64,000 bases of DNA. Source: Guadua angustifolia (lineage: Eukaryota > Streptophyta > Magnoliopsida > Poales > Poaceae). Under the pieces are notes generated by a model. The model worked only from the letters and a program-made list of their open reading frames with translations, made no database searches and was not told the DNA's origin. Made by a program: the position numbers and the translations under genes. The stretch spans positions 35,386,466 through 35,450,465 of the forward strand of contig CM070512.1 of NCBI GenBank assembly GCA_036346375.1, in the 5' to 3' direction. Of this stretch, positions 45,206 through 56,175 are shown piece by piece; the first letter of the stretch is position 1, and each line of letters opens with the position of its first letter.

Positions 45206-46093
45206 CATTCATAGCATTCACTGATGATTTTTCGCGTTATGGCTATATCTACCCAATTAAAGAATGATTAGAAGCATTAGATAAGTTTAAGATATTTAAG
45301 GCTGAAGTTGAAAATCAGCATGATCTAAAGATTAAAGTAATAAGATCAGACCGTGGAGGGAGTACTACTAGTAGACATACCCCTTATTGCCAAGTTCTCG
45401 GACCTTTTGCAAGGTACCTACTGAGAAAATGGCATAGTAGCTCAAGATTCTATGCGGGCGAACCTCAAAGATAATGGAGTAGCTGAAAGGTGTAACCGCA
45501 CATTAATGGATATGGTACGAAGTATGATAAGCTACTCTACCTTACTGATTAGTCTATGGATGGAGGCATTAAAAACCGCTGCCCATATTCTTAATCGGGT
45601 CCCCAGTAAGTCAGTGTCTAAAACACCATATGAGTTATGGACTGGGAGAAAGCCCACTCTAAATTATTTACACGTGTGGGGCTATCCGACTGAGGCTAAA
45701 GTATTCAATCCAAATATTGGAAAGTTAGATGCTAAGACCGTCAGTTGCCATTTCATTGGCTATCCTGAAAGATCAAAAGGGTACCGTTTCTACTGTCCTG
45801 ACAGACATACTAAGTTTGTAGAAACAAGATATGCTGTGTTCTTAGAGGAAGAAATGATCAGGGGGAGCATGGTACCTCGAGAAATAAGCCTTGAGGAGAA
45901 GCAGGTCTGTGCCCCAACTCCGATGATTCAAGAGCCCATTTTCTCGATACCTGCTGTGGTTGCACCTCCAGTTGTTGCAACACCTGTTGTTAGTTCTACT
46001 AGTGCAGCTATTAATGTACCTGAGACTCCTGTTGTTATGGAGCCCCAAGATCCCATTGAAGCTGCACTGAAGAGCCACAGCAGTCTCCTATAG
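45076..46093 (+). pseudogene. Ty1/copia integrase, broken
   Basis: Catalytic-core landmarks: VHTDICGPFPMKSVNG (first Asp), FTDDFSRYGYIYPIKE followed by a stop, VIRSDRGG (second Asp) and NGVAERCNRTLMDMVRSM (catalytic Glu; the usual RR is RC here). It continues with TPYELWTGRKPTLNYLHVWG and a variable proline/valine-rich C-terminal region. A frameshift lies between 45360 and 45450. Confidence 0.85.
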
Positions 46094-46856
46094 TGAGTAA
46101 TGTACCTGCTCAAAAACCTCTTAGGAGGTCACAACGAAATAGGAGATCAGCTATTTCTGCTGATTATGAAGTTTATGTAAGTGAAGAATTAGAGATAGAG
46201 GGTGATCCCACCTCTTTTGAAGAAGCTATGAGAAGTTCCCATTCATCAAAGTGGCTCGCAGCCATGGAAGATGAAATGAAGTCCATGAGCACAAATAAGG
46301 TATGAGACTTAGAAGAAATTCCTAAATGAGCCAAAACAGTAGGCTGTAAATGGGTCTACAAAAACAAACGTGACTCTAAATGTAATCTTGAAAGATTCAA
46401 AGCAAGGCTCGTGACAAAAGGCTTCATTTAGAGAGAAGGAATAGATTATAATGAGACCTTCTCGCCTGTTTCGACAAAGGATTCTTTTAGAATCGTCATG
46501 GCGCTTGTAGCACATTATGATTTAGAATTACATCAGATGGATGTTAAGACGGCATTCCTTAACGGGGATCTATATGAGAATGTATACATGGCTCAACCCA
46601 AAGGTTTTGTCATGGAAGGCAAAGAAAATATGGGATGCAGACTAAACAAATCCATTTATGAGCTAAAGCAAGCGTCTAGACAATGGTACCTTAAGTTTGA
46701 TAAGACTATAAGAAAGTTTGACTTTAAGGAAAATGAGGAGGACAATTGCATTTATACTAAGTTTAAGAATGAAAAATTTATTTTCCTAGTCTTATATGTA
46801 GATGACATCCCCGCTAGCGAGCAAAGGATAAAATCTATACGGAGACTAAGAGTTTC
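46093..46856 (+). pseudogene. Ty1/copia reverse transcriptase, broken
   Basis: Segments include SKWLAAMEDEMKSMSTNK, then a stop at about 46303, VGCKWVYKNK, LELHQMDVKTAFLNGDLYEN and the active-site LVLYVDDI near 46790-46809. Stops at 46303, 46327 and 46428 and a frameshift near 46820 show loss of function. Confidence 0.9.
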
Positions 46857-47774
46857 TTGTCCTCAAATTTTGACATGAAAGATCTCGGTAAGGCATATTA
46901 TGTCTTAGGAATTGAGATTCACCGAGATAGAACTAAAGGGGTATTAGGCCTATCGCAAAAGGCATACTTAGAAAAGGTTCTAAAGAAATACAGTATGCAT
47001 GCGTGTAAGGCTTCGCCTGCTCCAATAGTCAAGGGTGATAAGTTTGGGAATTTTCAATGTCCTAGGAACCAATATGAGATCGATCAAATAAAATCGGTTC
47101 CATATGCTTCAGCTGTCGGAAGCATAATGTATGCTCAAGTGTGTACTCGCCCTGACTTAGCATTTGTAACCGGAATGCTTGGCAGATATCAGTCAAATCT
47201 AGGGATAGATCACTGGAAAGCTGTTAAGAAAGTCTTGCGGTATTTGCAAGGAACCAAAGACCTCATGTTAACGTGTAGAAAGTCGAGTGCTCTCGAGATT
47301 GTGGGTTACTCTGACGCAGATTTTGCGAGGTGTGTAGATACTAAGAAATCCGCATCAGGTTATGTATTCACCCTCGCAGGGGGAGCTATCTCGTGGAAAA
47401 GCTCCAAACAAACTGTCACTGCATCGTCGACAATGCATGCTAAGTTTGTAGCTTGTTATGAGGCAACCAGGCAGGCACTATGGCTTAAGAAATTTGTACC
47501 CGGATTAAGAGTTGTGGACAGCATAGAAAGGCCACTCATATTATACTGCGACAATGAACCAGCAGTATTTTACTCCTATAACAACAAGTCAAGTGGTGCT
47601 GCCAAATACATTGACATTAAGTTTTATGTTGTGAAGGAGAAGATCCAGGATCAAACCATAAAATTAGAGCATATAAGTACCAAGCGAATGCTTGCGGATC
47701 CGCTAACTAAGGGCTTACCACCATATGTGTTCAGAGAACACGTAGCCAGCATGGGTTTATTGAAAAGTCTGTGA
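46857..47774 (+). pseudogene. Ty1/copia RT end and RNase H
   Basis: A 305-residue open segment: FDMKDLGKAYYVLGIEIHRD, CTRPDLAFVTGMLGRYQS, then the RNase H blocks VGYSDADFA, SASGYVFTLAGGAISWKSSK, EATRQALWLKKF, LYCDNEPAVF and the conserved end STKRMLADPLTKGLP. In the usual GCVDTRKS block the Gly-Cys is ARCVDTKKS here. This is the best preserved part of the element. Confidence 0.92.
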
Positions 47775-48011
47775 TTCTGGATGTAAGGGGTCAAATAAGC
47801 AACCATCTCCCGCAAAGACAAAGTTATTCTGTTTTGAAGTAGAGAGGTGTGCTATAGTCATTGAGTTCAAGATGACGTGGCGATCGTTATGATGCCTTGG
47901 TCTTGGTGCATCAATCTACGAAGGAGTGGGATATTAAGTTAAAAGTATAAGATATAAAAGTTAATAGATCAAGATATAAAGCTTTAAAGCTAAGTGATTA
48001 AGTTCGAGATC

Positions 48012-48022
48012 AAGGGGGAGAA
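48012..48022 (+). other. Polypurine tract of the Ty1/copia element
   Basis: AAGGGGGAGAA lies immediately before the 3' LTR start at 48023. Confidence 0.9.
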
Positions 48023-48431
48023 TGTTGGGTTGATCTCGCGCGGCTCGGTCAGAGACCGAGTCCATGCCCACATCTGCGCCCTGATCGGGGGCGCAACAAC
48101 CTCATTGGTTGCAGCCCCCTGTCACACCCGCGCTATATAAAGAGGGACATGGCCGGCACGCGAACAAACGTTTGTCGTAGCTCCTTGTGCCCCCACATAC
48201 ACTCAAGATCCGATCTAAACCCTAGCGCGTAGAAGTGACGGGAAGGCCGCCGCTGTTCTTCACTGCGTCTTCATCCTCTCCGTGTGAACGTGAAGGCTGC
48301 TACTACTTCTTCTTCACCGAGCAAACACAATGGCATCTTCCTCAACAAACCCTAATCCCGAAGGTATTCCCCTAATACCATCACATCTAGGTGTTCATGA
48401 TTAGGCACTAAGATCCTTAAGAATATCATCA
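48023..48431 (+). repeat. 3' LTR of the Ty1/copia element
   Basis: It matches the 5' LTR over all 409 bp with about 18 substitutions by hand count and no indels that I could see. Confidence 0.95.
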
Positions 48432-48436
48432 ACCAC

Positions 48437-48864
48437 AAGGTTCAAAACTCTACTGCCCATCCTATATATTGTTGTAAAGAAGATTTGAAAGATATCAACT
48501 ATATTAGATGCCTTATTTCCAAGTACACTGGACTACATACGTAGCTGCAATCAACAACCTCTCCCAACAAACAAGGGATGCTTCCAACACTCCGCCGCAC
48601 TATCCAAGAGCCCTGAAGAATTTTTTGCTAAAGCTAAACTGAAGTTGAGTACAACACAACTGTCGCGCACTACATTACCACTGCGCAAGAACAGACTTTC
48701 AGGACAGACCGTATAAGCTTCAGCCTGCTGTTGCGGAAGTCATAATCGCCATCAAAGAAACGCAGCAATAATTCTTTTTTCAAGGAACTCGTGACAAAAT
48801 ACATGATCAACCTAAAATGAGTTGATCCGAGAATGTTCACTTTCAGAAAAAAAAAAGTTCGCCA
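48437..48864. other. Unique flank between the copia and CACTA elements
   Basis: No repeat or domain is recognised. A minus-strand open segment at 48867-48670 (LKKELLLRFFDGDYDFRNSR) may be part of an unidentified host gene. The last three bases CCA (48862-48864) are the left target duplication of the next CACTA element. Confidence 0.4.
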
Positions 48865-49020
48865 CACTACTACAAAACCGACCTTTGCTACCGGCCCATC
48901 AGTACTGGTTTGGTACGAACCGGGACTGATAGTTAGATCAGTCCCGGTTCAATGGTTACAGGCCTGAGAGGAGCGATCAGTACCGGTTCGTGTATTGAAC
49001 CGGTACTGAGTCCCAATTTA
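48865..49020. repeat. Left terminal and subterminal repeats of the two-gene CACTA element
   Basis: After CACTACTAC come alternating motifs such as ATCAGTACTGGTTTGG, GAACCGGGACTGAT, ATCAGTCCCGGTTCAA and TTGAACCGGTACTGAG. The mirrored set is at 63100-63317. Confidence 0.85.
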
Positions 49021-49110
49021 AACTTCTTCCTCCTCCCGCTCTCTACCAGACCTAGATCATTTCACTGCGCGAAAAGAACAGTGGAGCTTCGGCCAAGAGC
49101 TTCAAGGGAG

Positions 49111-49460
49111 GGGAGGTGCTGCCCAAAATTTCAAAATTTTGATCATTTTACTCACAACCAAAGTAACTAAGATTAGTAATATCATTCCTCACTTCATTTG
49201 GTGTTAAATGGAGCCTCTTTTTTGCTTGAATTATGAAGAAAATTTGATCTTTTCCCATGATTGATGAAAGATTATGAATGTAGAGGGAGGTGCTGCCCAA
49301 ATTTCAAAATTTTGGTCATTTTACTTGCAACCAAGGTAACTAAGGTTAGTAACATCATTCCTCACATCATTTGGTGTTAAATGGAGCCTCTTTTTTGCTT
49401 AAATTATGAAAAAAAAATTGATCTTTTCCCATGATTGATGAAAGATTATGAATGTAGAGA
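49111..49460. repeat. Two tandem units of about 174 bp in the transposase leader
   Basis: Units starting GGGAGGTGCTGCCCAAA at 49111 and about 49285 share TTTGGTGTTAAATGGAGCC and CCCATGATTGATGAAAGA, with few differences. They sit in the 5' leader/intron of the transposase gene. Confidence 0.85.
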
Positions 49461-50184
49461 TCTAGCTTGATCTTTTCAAATAGGATACAAAAACTTGTTG
49501 TGTAAGCTTAGAATTTGCTTGGATTATAATGTAGCTCGTATTTAATATGTGCATCTAACTTAAATTTATGTTTTAGTTCCATTGATCGATGAAGGATGAG
49601 GTTTGGTTGCACGTAGTTGGGGGGAGAATGGTGCATAGAAATCATGGAGTTTGGGATCTTCAAATGGCAATAGTTATGTGGAAAAGAAGAAATTTAAATT
49701 CATTTGCGAATTAAAATAATATCAGAAATACGAATGGCTTTATAGAAAATATAAAATGAGTTCAATATTTGAGAAAAGTTTTCAAAAATACTTTGGAATA
49801 TTTTAAACTTAGAAAATTACTTCTAGTATAATTTTGGTTTTAATTTCCATCAACAAATTATTTTTGAAAACATCATTAATTAAGTGCTAGAGATTTAGAA
49901 AAAATAAAAATAAATGATTGAATAATAATTTGGAAATTTTAGGGTGTTACAATTTCAACGAATTTGCAAACAAAGTTGCCGTGAATTTTGTTCGAATTTT
50001 GAAACCAAACTCTAATCGACCAATTCTTTTTGTAGGTTGCAAAAACTTGTTGTATGAGTTTATATTTTGCTTGGATTATTATTTAGCTCAGATTGAAGGT
50101 GTGGATCTAGCTAATATTTAGGTTTTGGTTCAACAATTCATTATCGCAAAAATGAGCTAATTATCTTGATGTGACATAATGTAG
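49461..50184 (+). other. Leader/intron of the transposase gene
   Basis: AT-rich sequence between the tandem duplication and the first transposase-associated domain exon. An open segment at 49918-50121 has no family features. No other signal is seen. Confidence 0.45.
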
Positions 50185-53100
50185 ATGGACGGCGATGGAT
50201 GTACATGGACCGATGCTCCCGGAGTTCTTGGGGGTTTGCAAGATTTTCTTCGTCGGCCGATGCACACACGACGCTCGGGCTACATATGCTATCCATGCAT
50301 AGATCGCAAGAATGAGAAGGAGTGGCCAAAATCCAGCCACCTTCACTTTCATTTGCTCACAAGAGGTTTCATGTCAAACTATACCTGTTGGACCAAGCAC
50401 GGTGAAGAAGAGATTATACAGGAAGATGGTGAAGAAGAAGAGGTGGACAACAATATCCTGGACGCCGGTCAACACGGTTCTTTTCGAATATACATTGGGG
50501 AGTTTGGTGATGATGACCTAAACCAGATCTTTGCGTGATGGAGAGGAGAATACATCGATGAAAGACATTACGAAAAGTTCCAGCGCCTATGGGAGGACCA
50601 CGGAACACCGTTGTATCCAAACCGTAATGAGGGCCATAAAAAGTTACGTACCACACTAGAACCGATGCAATGGAAGGCGACCAATGGATTGTCTCGATAA
50701 GGATTCGACGAGTTGTTATACCTCATAAAGAAGTTACTTCCGAGGGGAACACACTTGCCAAACTACGTCACGATGCCAAACAAGTTGTGCGCCCTTTGGG
50801 GTTGGAGGTACGAAGATACATGCATGTCGTAATGATTGTATCCTTTATCGCAATGAGTATGAGGATTCGGAAGCTTGTTCGGTATGCAAAACTTCGTGGT
50901 ATAAGACCAGGCGTGATGACCCAGGTGAGGTAGAGGGGCAGCGTAAGAAGAAGAGACCTCCTGCTAAGGTGATGTGGTATTTCCCTGTAATCCCCTGGTT
51001 GAAGCGTTTATTTGCGAACAAAGCGCATGCCCAGATGATGCGCTGGCACAAGGAAGACCGTAAGGACGACGGAAGGCTAAGGCACGTTGCTGATGGCTCC
51101 TAGTAGAGGAAAGTCGATAGAACATACCAGGACTTTGCTGAGGATGCAAGGAACATAAGGTTTGGGTTGAGTACGGATGGGATGAACCCGTTCGGCGATA
51201 TGAGCAGCAATCACAACACTTGGCCCGTGACTCTATGTATCTACAACCTTCCTCTTTGGTTGTGTATGAAGCGAAAGTACATTATGATGCCATTGCTTAT
51301 CCAAGGCCCGAAGCAACCTAGAAATGACATTGATGTGTACCTCAAACCGTTGGTTGAAGATCTGTTAACACTGTGGAACGATGGTGTACGTGTTGTTAGT
51401 GATATGCCCTAGAGGCGATCATGTGAGATGATTGTATCATACGTCTATGTTCATGTACTTATCAGTTCCATGAATAAATGTCACTCCTTTGTTTATTGAG
51501 TATGACTTAATTGTGAAACACATTGGTTATATGATATTATTCTAAAGGATCCCCGGTCACATATCATTATGTGGGACAATAGTGATCGACCAAAGACATG
51601 TATTGATTGATGGTAATGTTTCACATACCATAGATATGGAGATATCAAATCAATAATGTGGGCACATGTTAGAGAACATGGGGTTGATAGACTTGCTCCA
51701 GACACCGATGAGATTGTTATCTTAGAAATGCCATCAGGGTGTAGTCTCGAGTGGTATACCTATACGATCCTTTGACCTGAGATTCTTATTGATTCTCAGC
51801 ATGTGTAGTTGTATACTTTGGGGCTATCAAACGCTTCTCCGTTATAGGGGAGTTATAAAGGTAGCTTATGAGTATGCCATGAAACATGACGTGAGATATA
51901 AGAGATCAAGATGGAATTTGCCCCTCCTTGATAATCTGAGAGATATCTCGGGCCCTCGGTGTGGATGGATAAGGAAAAGTGCATGGCCATGCCAAAGTGA
52001 TTAAAGTGTTAATCATGAATTATATCCATTACATTGACGAGTGAATGGGTCGAGCTATCACAACGATGGCACGCATCTTGCCTTGAGCTTGACTGGTATC
52101 GCGTGGCAAAAGGATTGGTATATGAGTATATCAAGGTTCAGCCGATACGATCATTATGTGCATTCGGGGGACAACATGTCCTGCTAGGAACCACTGTTGT
52201 CTGATGGTCTGGAAAAAAGGTTTCCAGGGCCATGGCCGTTCTGCATGAACCTAACGGGTCACACACTTAACGGGTTGGATCATGTCTGATGGATTGGATC
52301 CATTAGTGGGTTTACACGGATTTGGATCCTCTGGCGTCTTAATGGATTTCTACTGTAGAAGATCCATTAGTGAGTCCTAGTGGGCTTCTATCGTAGAAGG
52401 CCCGTTAGTGCACTCTATATAAAAGGGCGGGGGTGTGCGCCATGAGGTTCTCCCACCACGAAACCCTAGCCGTCGACCCTACCCTGCCAGAAACCCTAGC
52501 CGTCTGCGTGGTGCTAGCACTGCGGCGCAAGACGCGTTCCACCCTAGACGTGTGGATACCGAGAGGCGCCAAGTGCATCTGCCTCTGCCGACGATCGGGC
52601 GATTTTCTCCCTCTCCAACTGCGCGCGTGCACATCTTCATCCGCTTTACCGCACCGCAAGCGAGGAGACGCTAAGGACTCGGGTGGTCCGGAGACCACTC
52701 GGCAAGCACACGGTGATCTCGCAAGCACTCGGCGAGCGAATGGAGTATGCGTTCGACTACGACTGATTAACTTGAACGCGCGAGGCTTCACCCACTCTAC
52801 TTACCGCTAACGTGCTCCAAGGGTAATGCTCCATGATCTTTGACTCGCATGTATCCCGGTTGAATGCGAGAAAATTTTGTTTTCGCTAGTGTAGCATACA
52901 CGTTCTCCTTCACGTGTATGGGATGAGTACAAAGAGAGCACTTCACTCTACGTGCATTACTATTCGTAACCATCAACGACCGGCCGCACTTGGTAATCTA
53001 TCGGCCTATCTATCAAAGGATATAAAGCCCGATCCACCGCTTAGAGGATACGGACAGCAAGTACCTAAAAACTCTCGAAGGTTATGTACATGGGCCACCG

Positions 53101-54923
53101 TAGGTTCCTCCATATGAAGGACCCGTTACGGAGGAAGGGTGAGAATTTTGATGGGACGAAGAGAAAGCGTAAGAAGCCCATGCATCGCAAAGGGGACGCT
53201 TGTATTTTCTTTGGTAAAGGATCCGAAAGTAGTATTTGGAAAAGGTCTCGTAGCAAACTCATCCCTACCGAACAAGGTCACACGAAGGCCATTTGTAAGA
53301 AAGAAGTCAATATTTTGGGACTTACCTTCTTGGAAAGACTTAGAGGTCCGCCACTCCTGGACTTCATGCATATCACGAAGAATGTCTGCGTGAACCTGCT
53401 AGGTTTTCTAGATATGTACGGTAAGTCAAAAGATACACTTCAAGCACGAAAGGACCTACAGCTATTGGGACTCAGGAACGACCTACATCCGGAAAAGAGA
53501 GAGAAAGGACAACATTACCTCCACCCCGCGAGCTACACTCTGAGCAAGGAAGAGAAAAAAAACATGATTAAGTTCTTGAACTGTGAAGGTCCCTTCGGAT
53601 ACTCCTAATATAAGGAGACTCATAAACATGAAAGAGAATAAAATCGCATACATAAAATCCCATGATTGTCATGTGTTGATGACACAGATTGTTCTAGTGG
53701 CGGTGCGAGGTATTCTGCCAGATTGGGTACGAGGGACAATCATAAAGCTATGTTCGTTCTTCAACGCGGTGTCGCAGAAGGTCATCGAGCCGAATATGGT
53801 ATCTAATCTGCATGATGACATGGTCAATAGTCCGTTAGCCTTGAGATGATCTTCCTCCATCCTTCTTTGATATTATGGTCCATCTCATGGTCCACATTGT
53901 TAAAGAGATAGAAATTCTGGACTGTGTTCCTCCACAATATGTTCCCTTTCGAGAGGTACATGGGTATCCTAAAGAAGTATGTTCAGAATCGGTCTCGCCT
54001 GTAAGGGTGCATTATGAGGTGTCAAAGACAGAGGAGGTGATCGAGTTTTGTGTTAGTTACATTGATGATCTGAATCCGATTACGCCCCTGATCACGCCAT
54101 GAGGGGAGGCTACGGGAAAAGGGACTTTAGGGAGAAAAGAATCCTATAGCTTACGATCTACTTGCATTTAAACAAGCACATTTCACGGTATTGAAACAAG
54201 CAAGCTGTAGTGGCTCCGTATATCTATGATCACGAGATAAGTCTACGCCTAATACCGTGAGAAGTCGATAAGTGGATCGCAGATGGAGCAAATGGATCAT
54301 TTCGCAGCTTGGTTACAAAAGCAACTATTAGGCAAGGCATGCATCGATGAACAATTGAAACTCTTGGCTCGAGGACCGCCCACAACAATCATATCATTTC
54401 AAGGGTATGAGATAAATGGGTACACATTTTACACGACAACCTAGGATAGCAAGAACACCAACCAAAACAGTGGCGTCCAGTATAGATGCCTTTGGACAAA
54501 ATGGAAAGATAGACACCTACTATGGTTTCATAGAGGAGATCTAGGAGTGGAGTACGCGCCATTAAAAGTCCCTCTGCTTTGGTGCCAATGGGTCAAACCG
54601 ATACCGTGGATATCGATAAGTACGGATGACAATCTGGGACCTCAAGCAAGTGACCTATAGAGACGAACCGCTCGTGTCGCTAATGATGTGACACATGTAT
54701 TCTATGTGATGGACATGGATAGCAAACCGAAAAAGGTAAGGAGAAGACTAGCAAGAGCGATCGCCAAGGCGCCACGTGGTTCTTCCGTAAAAGAAGGATT
54801 GTTTGAGTTGAGGGCGCCACGGACGAAGAAGAGTATAATCGATTCGACGAAATGCCTCCTTTCACGGTGGATGTAGACATTAGTGTCCTGAATGATACAG
54901 AGGAATCTCCCACGACGCCGTGA
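50185..54923 (+). pseudogene. TNPD-type CACTA transposase (gene 1), split by a solo LTR and frameshifted
   Basis: This is the main transposase that cuts the CACTA ends. Parts in order: transposase-associated domain (50185-50538) with Cys-rich YICYPCIDRK and HLLTRGFMSNYTCWTKHGEE; 50640-51390 with MWYFPVIPWLKRLF, FGLSTDGMNPFGDMSSNH and the Transposase_21 signature LPLWLCMKRKYIMMPLLIQG; the solo LTR at 51394-52912; then DEYKREHFTLRALLFVTIND near 52925-52980, MGHRRFLHMKDPLRRKGENF near 53090, FMHITKNVCVNLLGFLDMYG near 53365-53424; a DUF4218-like region (53583-54010: SHDCHVLMTQIVLVAVRGIL and IMVHLMVHIVKEIE); and a C-terminal region with GYEINGYTFYT near 54400 and FYVMDMDSKPKK near 54700, ending TGA at 54921-54923. 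Several stops and frameshifts occur independently of the LTR. Confidence 0.88.
51394..52912 (+). mobile_element. Solo LTR inside the CACTA transposase gene
   Basis: The insert starts TGTTAGTGATATGCCCTAG at 51394 and ends CTTCA at 52912, flanked on both sides by CGTGT (51389-51393 and 52913-52917), a perfect 5-bp target duplication. Length is 1519 bp. TGATATGCCCTAGAGGC is a start I associate with grass Ty1/copia LTRs. Only one LTR and no internal region is present, so it is a solo LTR formed by recombination. The transposase similarity resumes within a few bases after it. Open frames inside (52405-52810) are not supported as genes. Confidence 0.9.
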
Positions 54924-55184
54924 TCATAATGAAGGATCACTTGTAAAAGCAAAGTATGTTAGCAAATAAGGATTCCTTTGCTTTTTTTGGTGTAATAGAC
55001 TACTAACATACTAGTTTCTCATTCCTCTAGAGGTTTTCTGTTGCTCAGTATTTTTGTTCAAATTGTACTAATATTTGACTAACAATATTGTTCAAAGTCC
55101 CTCTCAGACTAATATAACAAGGTGACAATTTGCAATGGAATTATAAGAGGAAAAATTACTTTATTTCTTACAATCTTAAAAAAG
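54924..55184. other. Transposase 3' sequence before the 92-bp tandem array
   Basis: AT-rich 3' UTR-like sequence follows the transposase stop. No clear gene is present. Confidence 0.4.
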
Positions 55185-55935
55185 GCTAATTGAACCTAAA
55201 GTGGTAAAAGCATTTTTAAAAATTATTTAATGAAACAATAGTTAAACAAGAGATTTAAAAAGAAATCTAAAAAAAGGCTAAATGAATCTAAAGTGGTAAA
55301 AGCATTTTTAAAAATTATTTAATGAAACAATAGTTAAACAAGAGATTTCAAAAAGAAATCACAAAAAAGGCTAATTGAACCTAAAGTGGTAAAAGTATTT
55401 TTAAAAATTATTTAATGAAACGATAGTTAAACAAATGAGATTTAAAAAAGAAATCTTAAAAAAAGGCTAATTGAACCTAAAGTGGTAAAAGTATTTTTAA
55501 AAATTATTTAATGAAACGATAGTTAAACAAGAGATTTAAAAAAGAAATCTTAAAAAAAGGCTAATTGAACCTAAAGTGGTAAAAGTATTTTTAAAAATTG
55601 TTTAATGAAACAATAGTTAAACAAGAGATTTAAAAAAGAAATCTTAAAAAAAGGCTAAATGAATCTAAAGTGGTAAAAGCATTTTTAAAAATTATCTAAT
55701 GAAACAATAGTTAAACAAGAGATTTAAAAAAAGAAATCTTAAAAAAAGGCTAAATGAATCTAAAGTGGTAAAAGCATTTTTAAAAATTACTTAATGAAAC
55801 AATAGTTAAACAAAGACATTTAAAAACCCGTTCTTAAAAAAAAAAAGGATAAATGAATCTAAAGTGGTAAAAGCGTTTTAAAATTTATTTAATGAAACAA
55901 TAGTTAAACAGTAAATTTAAGAAAAAAAAGAAAGG
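55185..55935. repeat. Tandem array of eight units of about 92 bp
   Basis: Units begin near 55185, 55276, 55369, 55467, 55559, 55653, 55748 and 55847. Each has GGCTAAATGAATCTAAAGTG or GGCTAATTGAACCTAAAGTG, then AAAAATTATTTAATGAAAC, AATAGTTAAACAAGAGATTT and an AAAGAAATCTTAAAAAAA tail. Two sub-variants (AATGAATC and ATTGAACC) are interspersed. The array separates gene 1 and gene 2 of the CACTA element, with no coding potential. Confidence 0.95.
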
Positions 55936-56012
55936 CTAGGGGGCACGAGCGGGGCTCGAACCTGAGACCTCACGGATCGGGAGAGACCAGACTCAAGCGC
56001 CTCGCTAGCCAA
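55921..56012 (-). other. tRNA-derived Pol III-like unit (A box, B box, T-run terminator)
   Basis: On the minus strand TGGCTAGCGAGG (56012-56001) matches an A box and GGTTCGAGCCC (55962-55952) a B box, about 38 bp apart. TTTCTTTTTTTTC, a Pol III terminator, follows at 55933-55921. The T-arm partly pairs, but no acceptor stem forms, so this is not a working tRNA. It could be a SINE head or a tRNA relic. Transcription is inferred. Confidence 0.5.
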
Positions 56013-56078
56013 GGGGAGGAAGAATTCTTATCAATAGGTAGGGGCGCTAAATTCTTTTGTGTTTATAAAACCCTTCAC

Positions 56079-56175
56079 ATCAGTCCCGGTTGGTGTAGTC
56101 AATCGGGATGATAAGAGACTCTACCGAGGTGACCCATCGAAGACTGAGTTGGATACACCTATAAATCCCTCCCGC
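56079..56175 (+). promoter_or_regulatory. Internal promoter of CACTA gene 2: end-type motif plus TATA
   Basis: CATCAGTCCCGGTTGGTG at 56079 reproduces the subterminal motif of the element ends (ATCAGTCCCGGTTCAA near 48939). CCTATAAATCCCTCC follows at about 56158-56172, a TATA box followed by pyrimidine-rich leader. The arrangement parallels 3286-3430. Regulatory function is inferred. Confidence 0.5.

Larger units (their letters stand above)
41861..48431 (+). mobile_element. Full-length Ty1/copia retrotransposon, decayed
   Basis: Identical-length LTRs (41861-42269 and 48023-48431, 409 bp) start TGTTGGGTTGATCTCGCG and end ATCATCA. A perfect target duplication ACCAC flanks the element (41856-41860 and 48432-48436). 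A tRNA-iMet-type primer site and a polypurine tract are in place. Domain order is gag, protease, integrase, RT, RNase H, typical of copia. My hand alignment of the LTRs gives about 18 differences in 409 positions, so insertion is moderately recent. Stops and frameshifts in pol show that this copy is inactive. Confidence 0.95.

Noticed and set aside
52405..52810. Overlapping 125- and 128-residue frames as genes
   Set aside because: They are opposite-strand shadows within a solo LTR and lack family features.
55185..55935. CRISPR-like array
   Set aside because: Units are contiguous 92-bp tandem copies without spacers, inside a plant transposon.
55921..56012. Functional tRNA gene
   Set aside because: A and B boxes are present, but no acceptor stem or normal anticodon arm can be formed.
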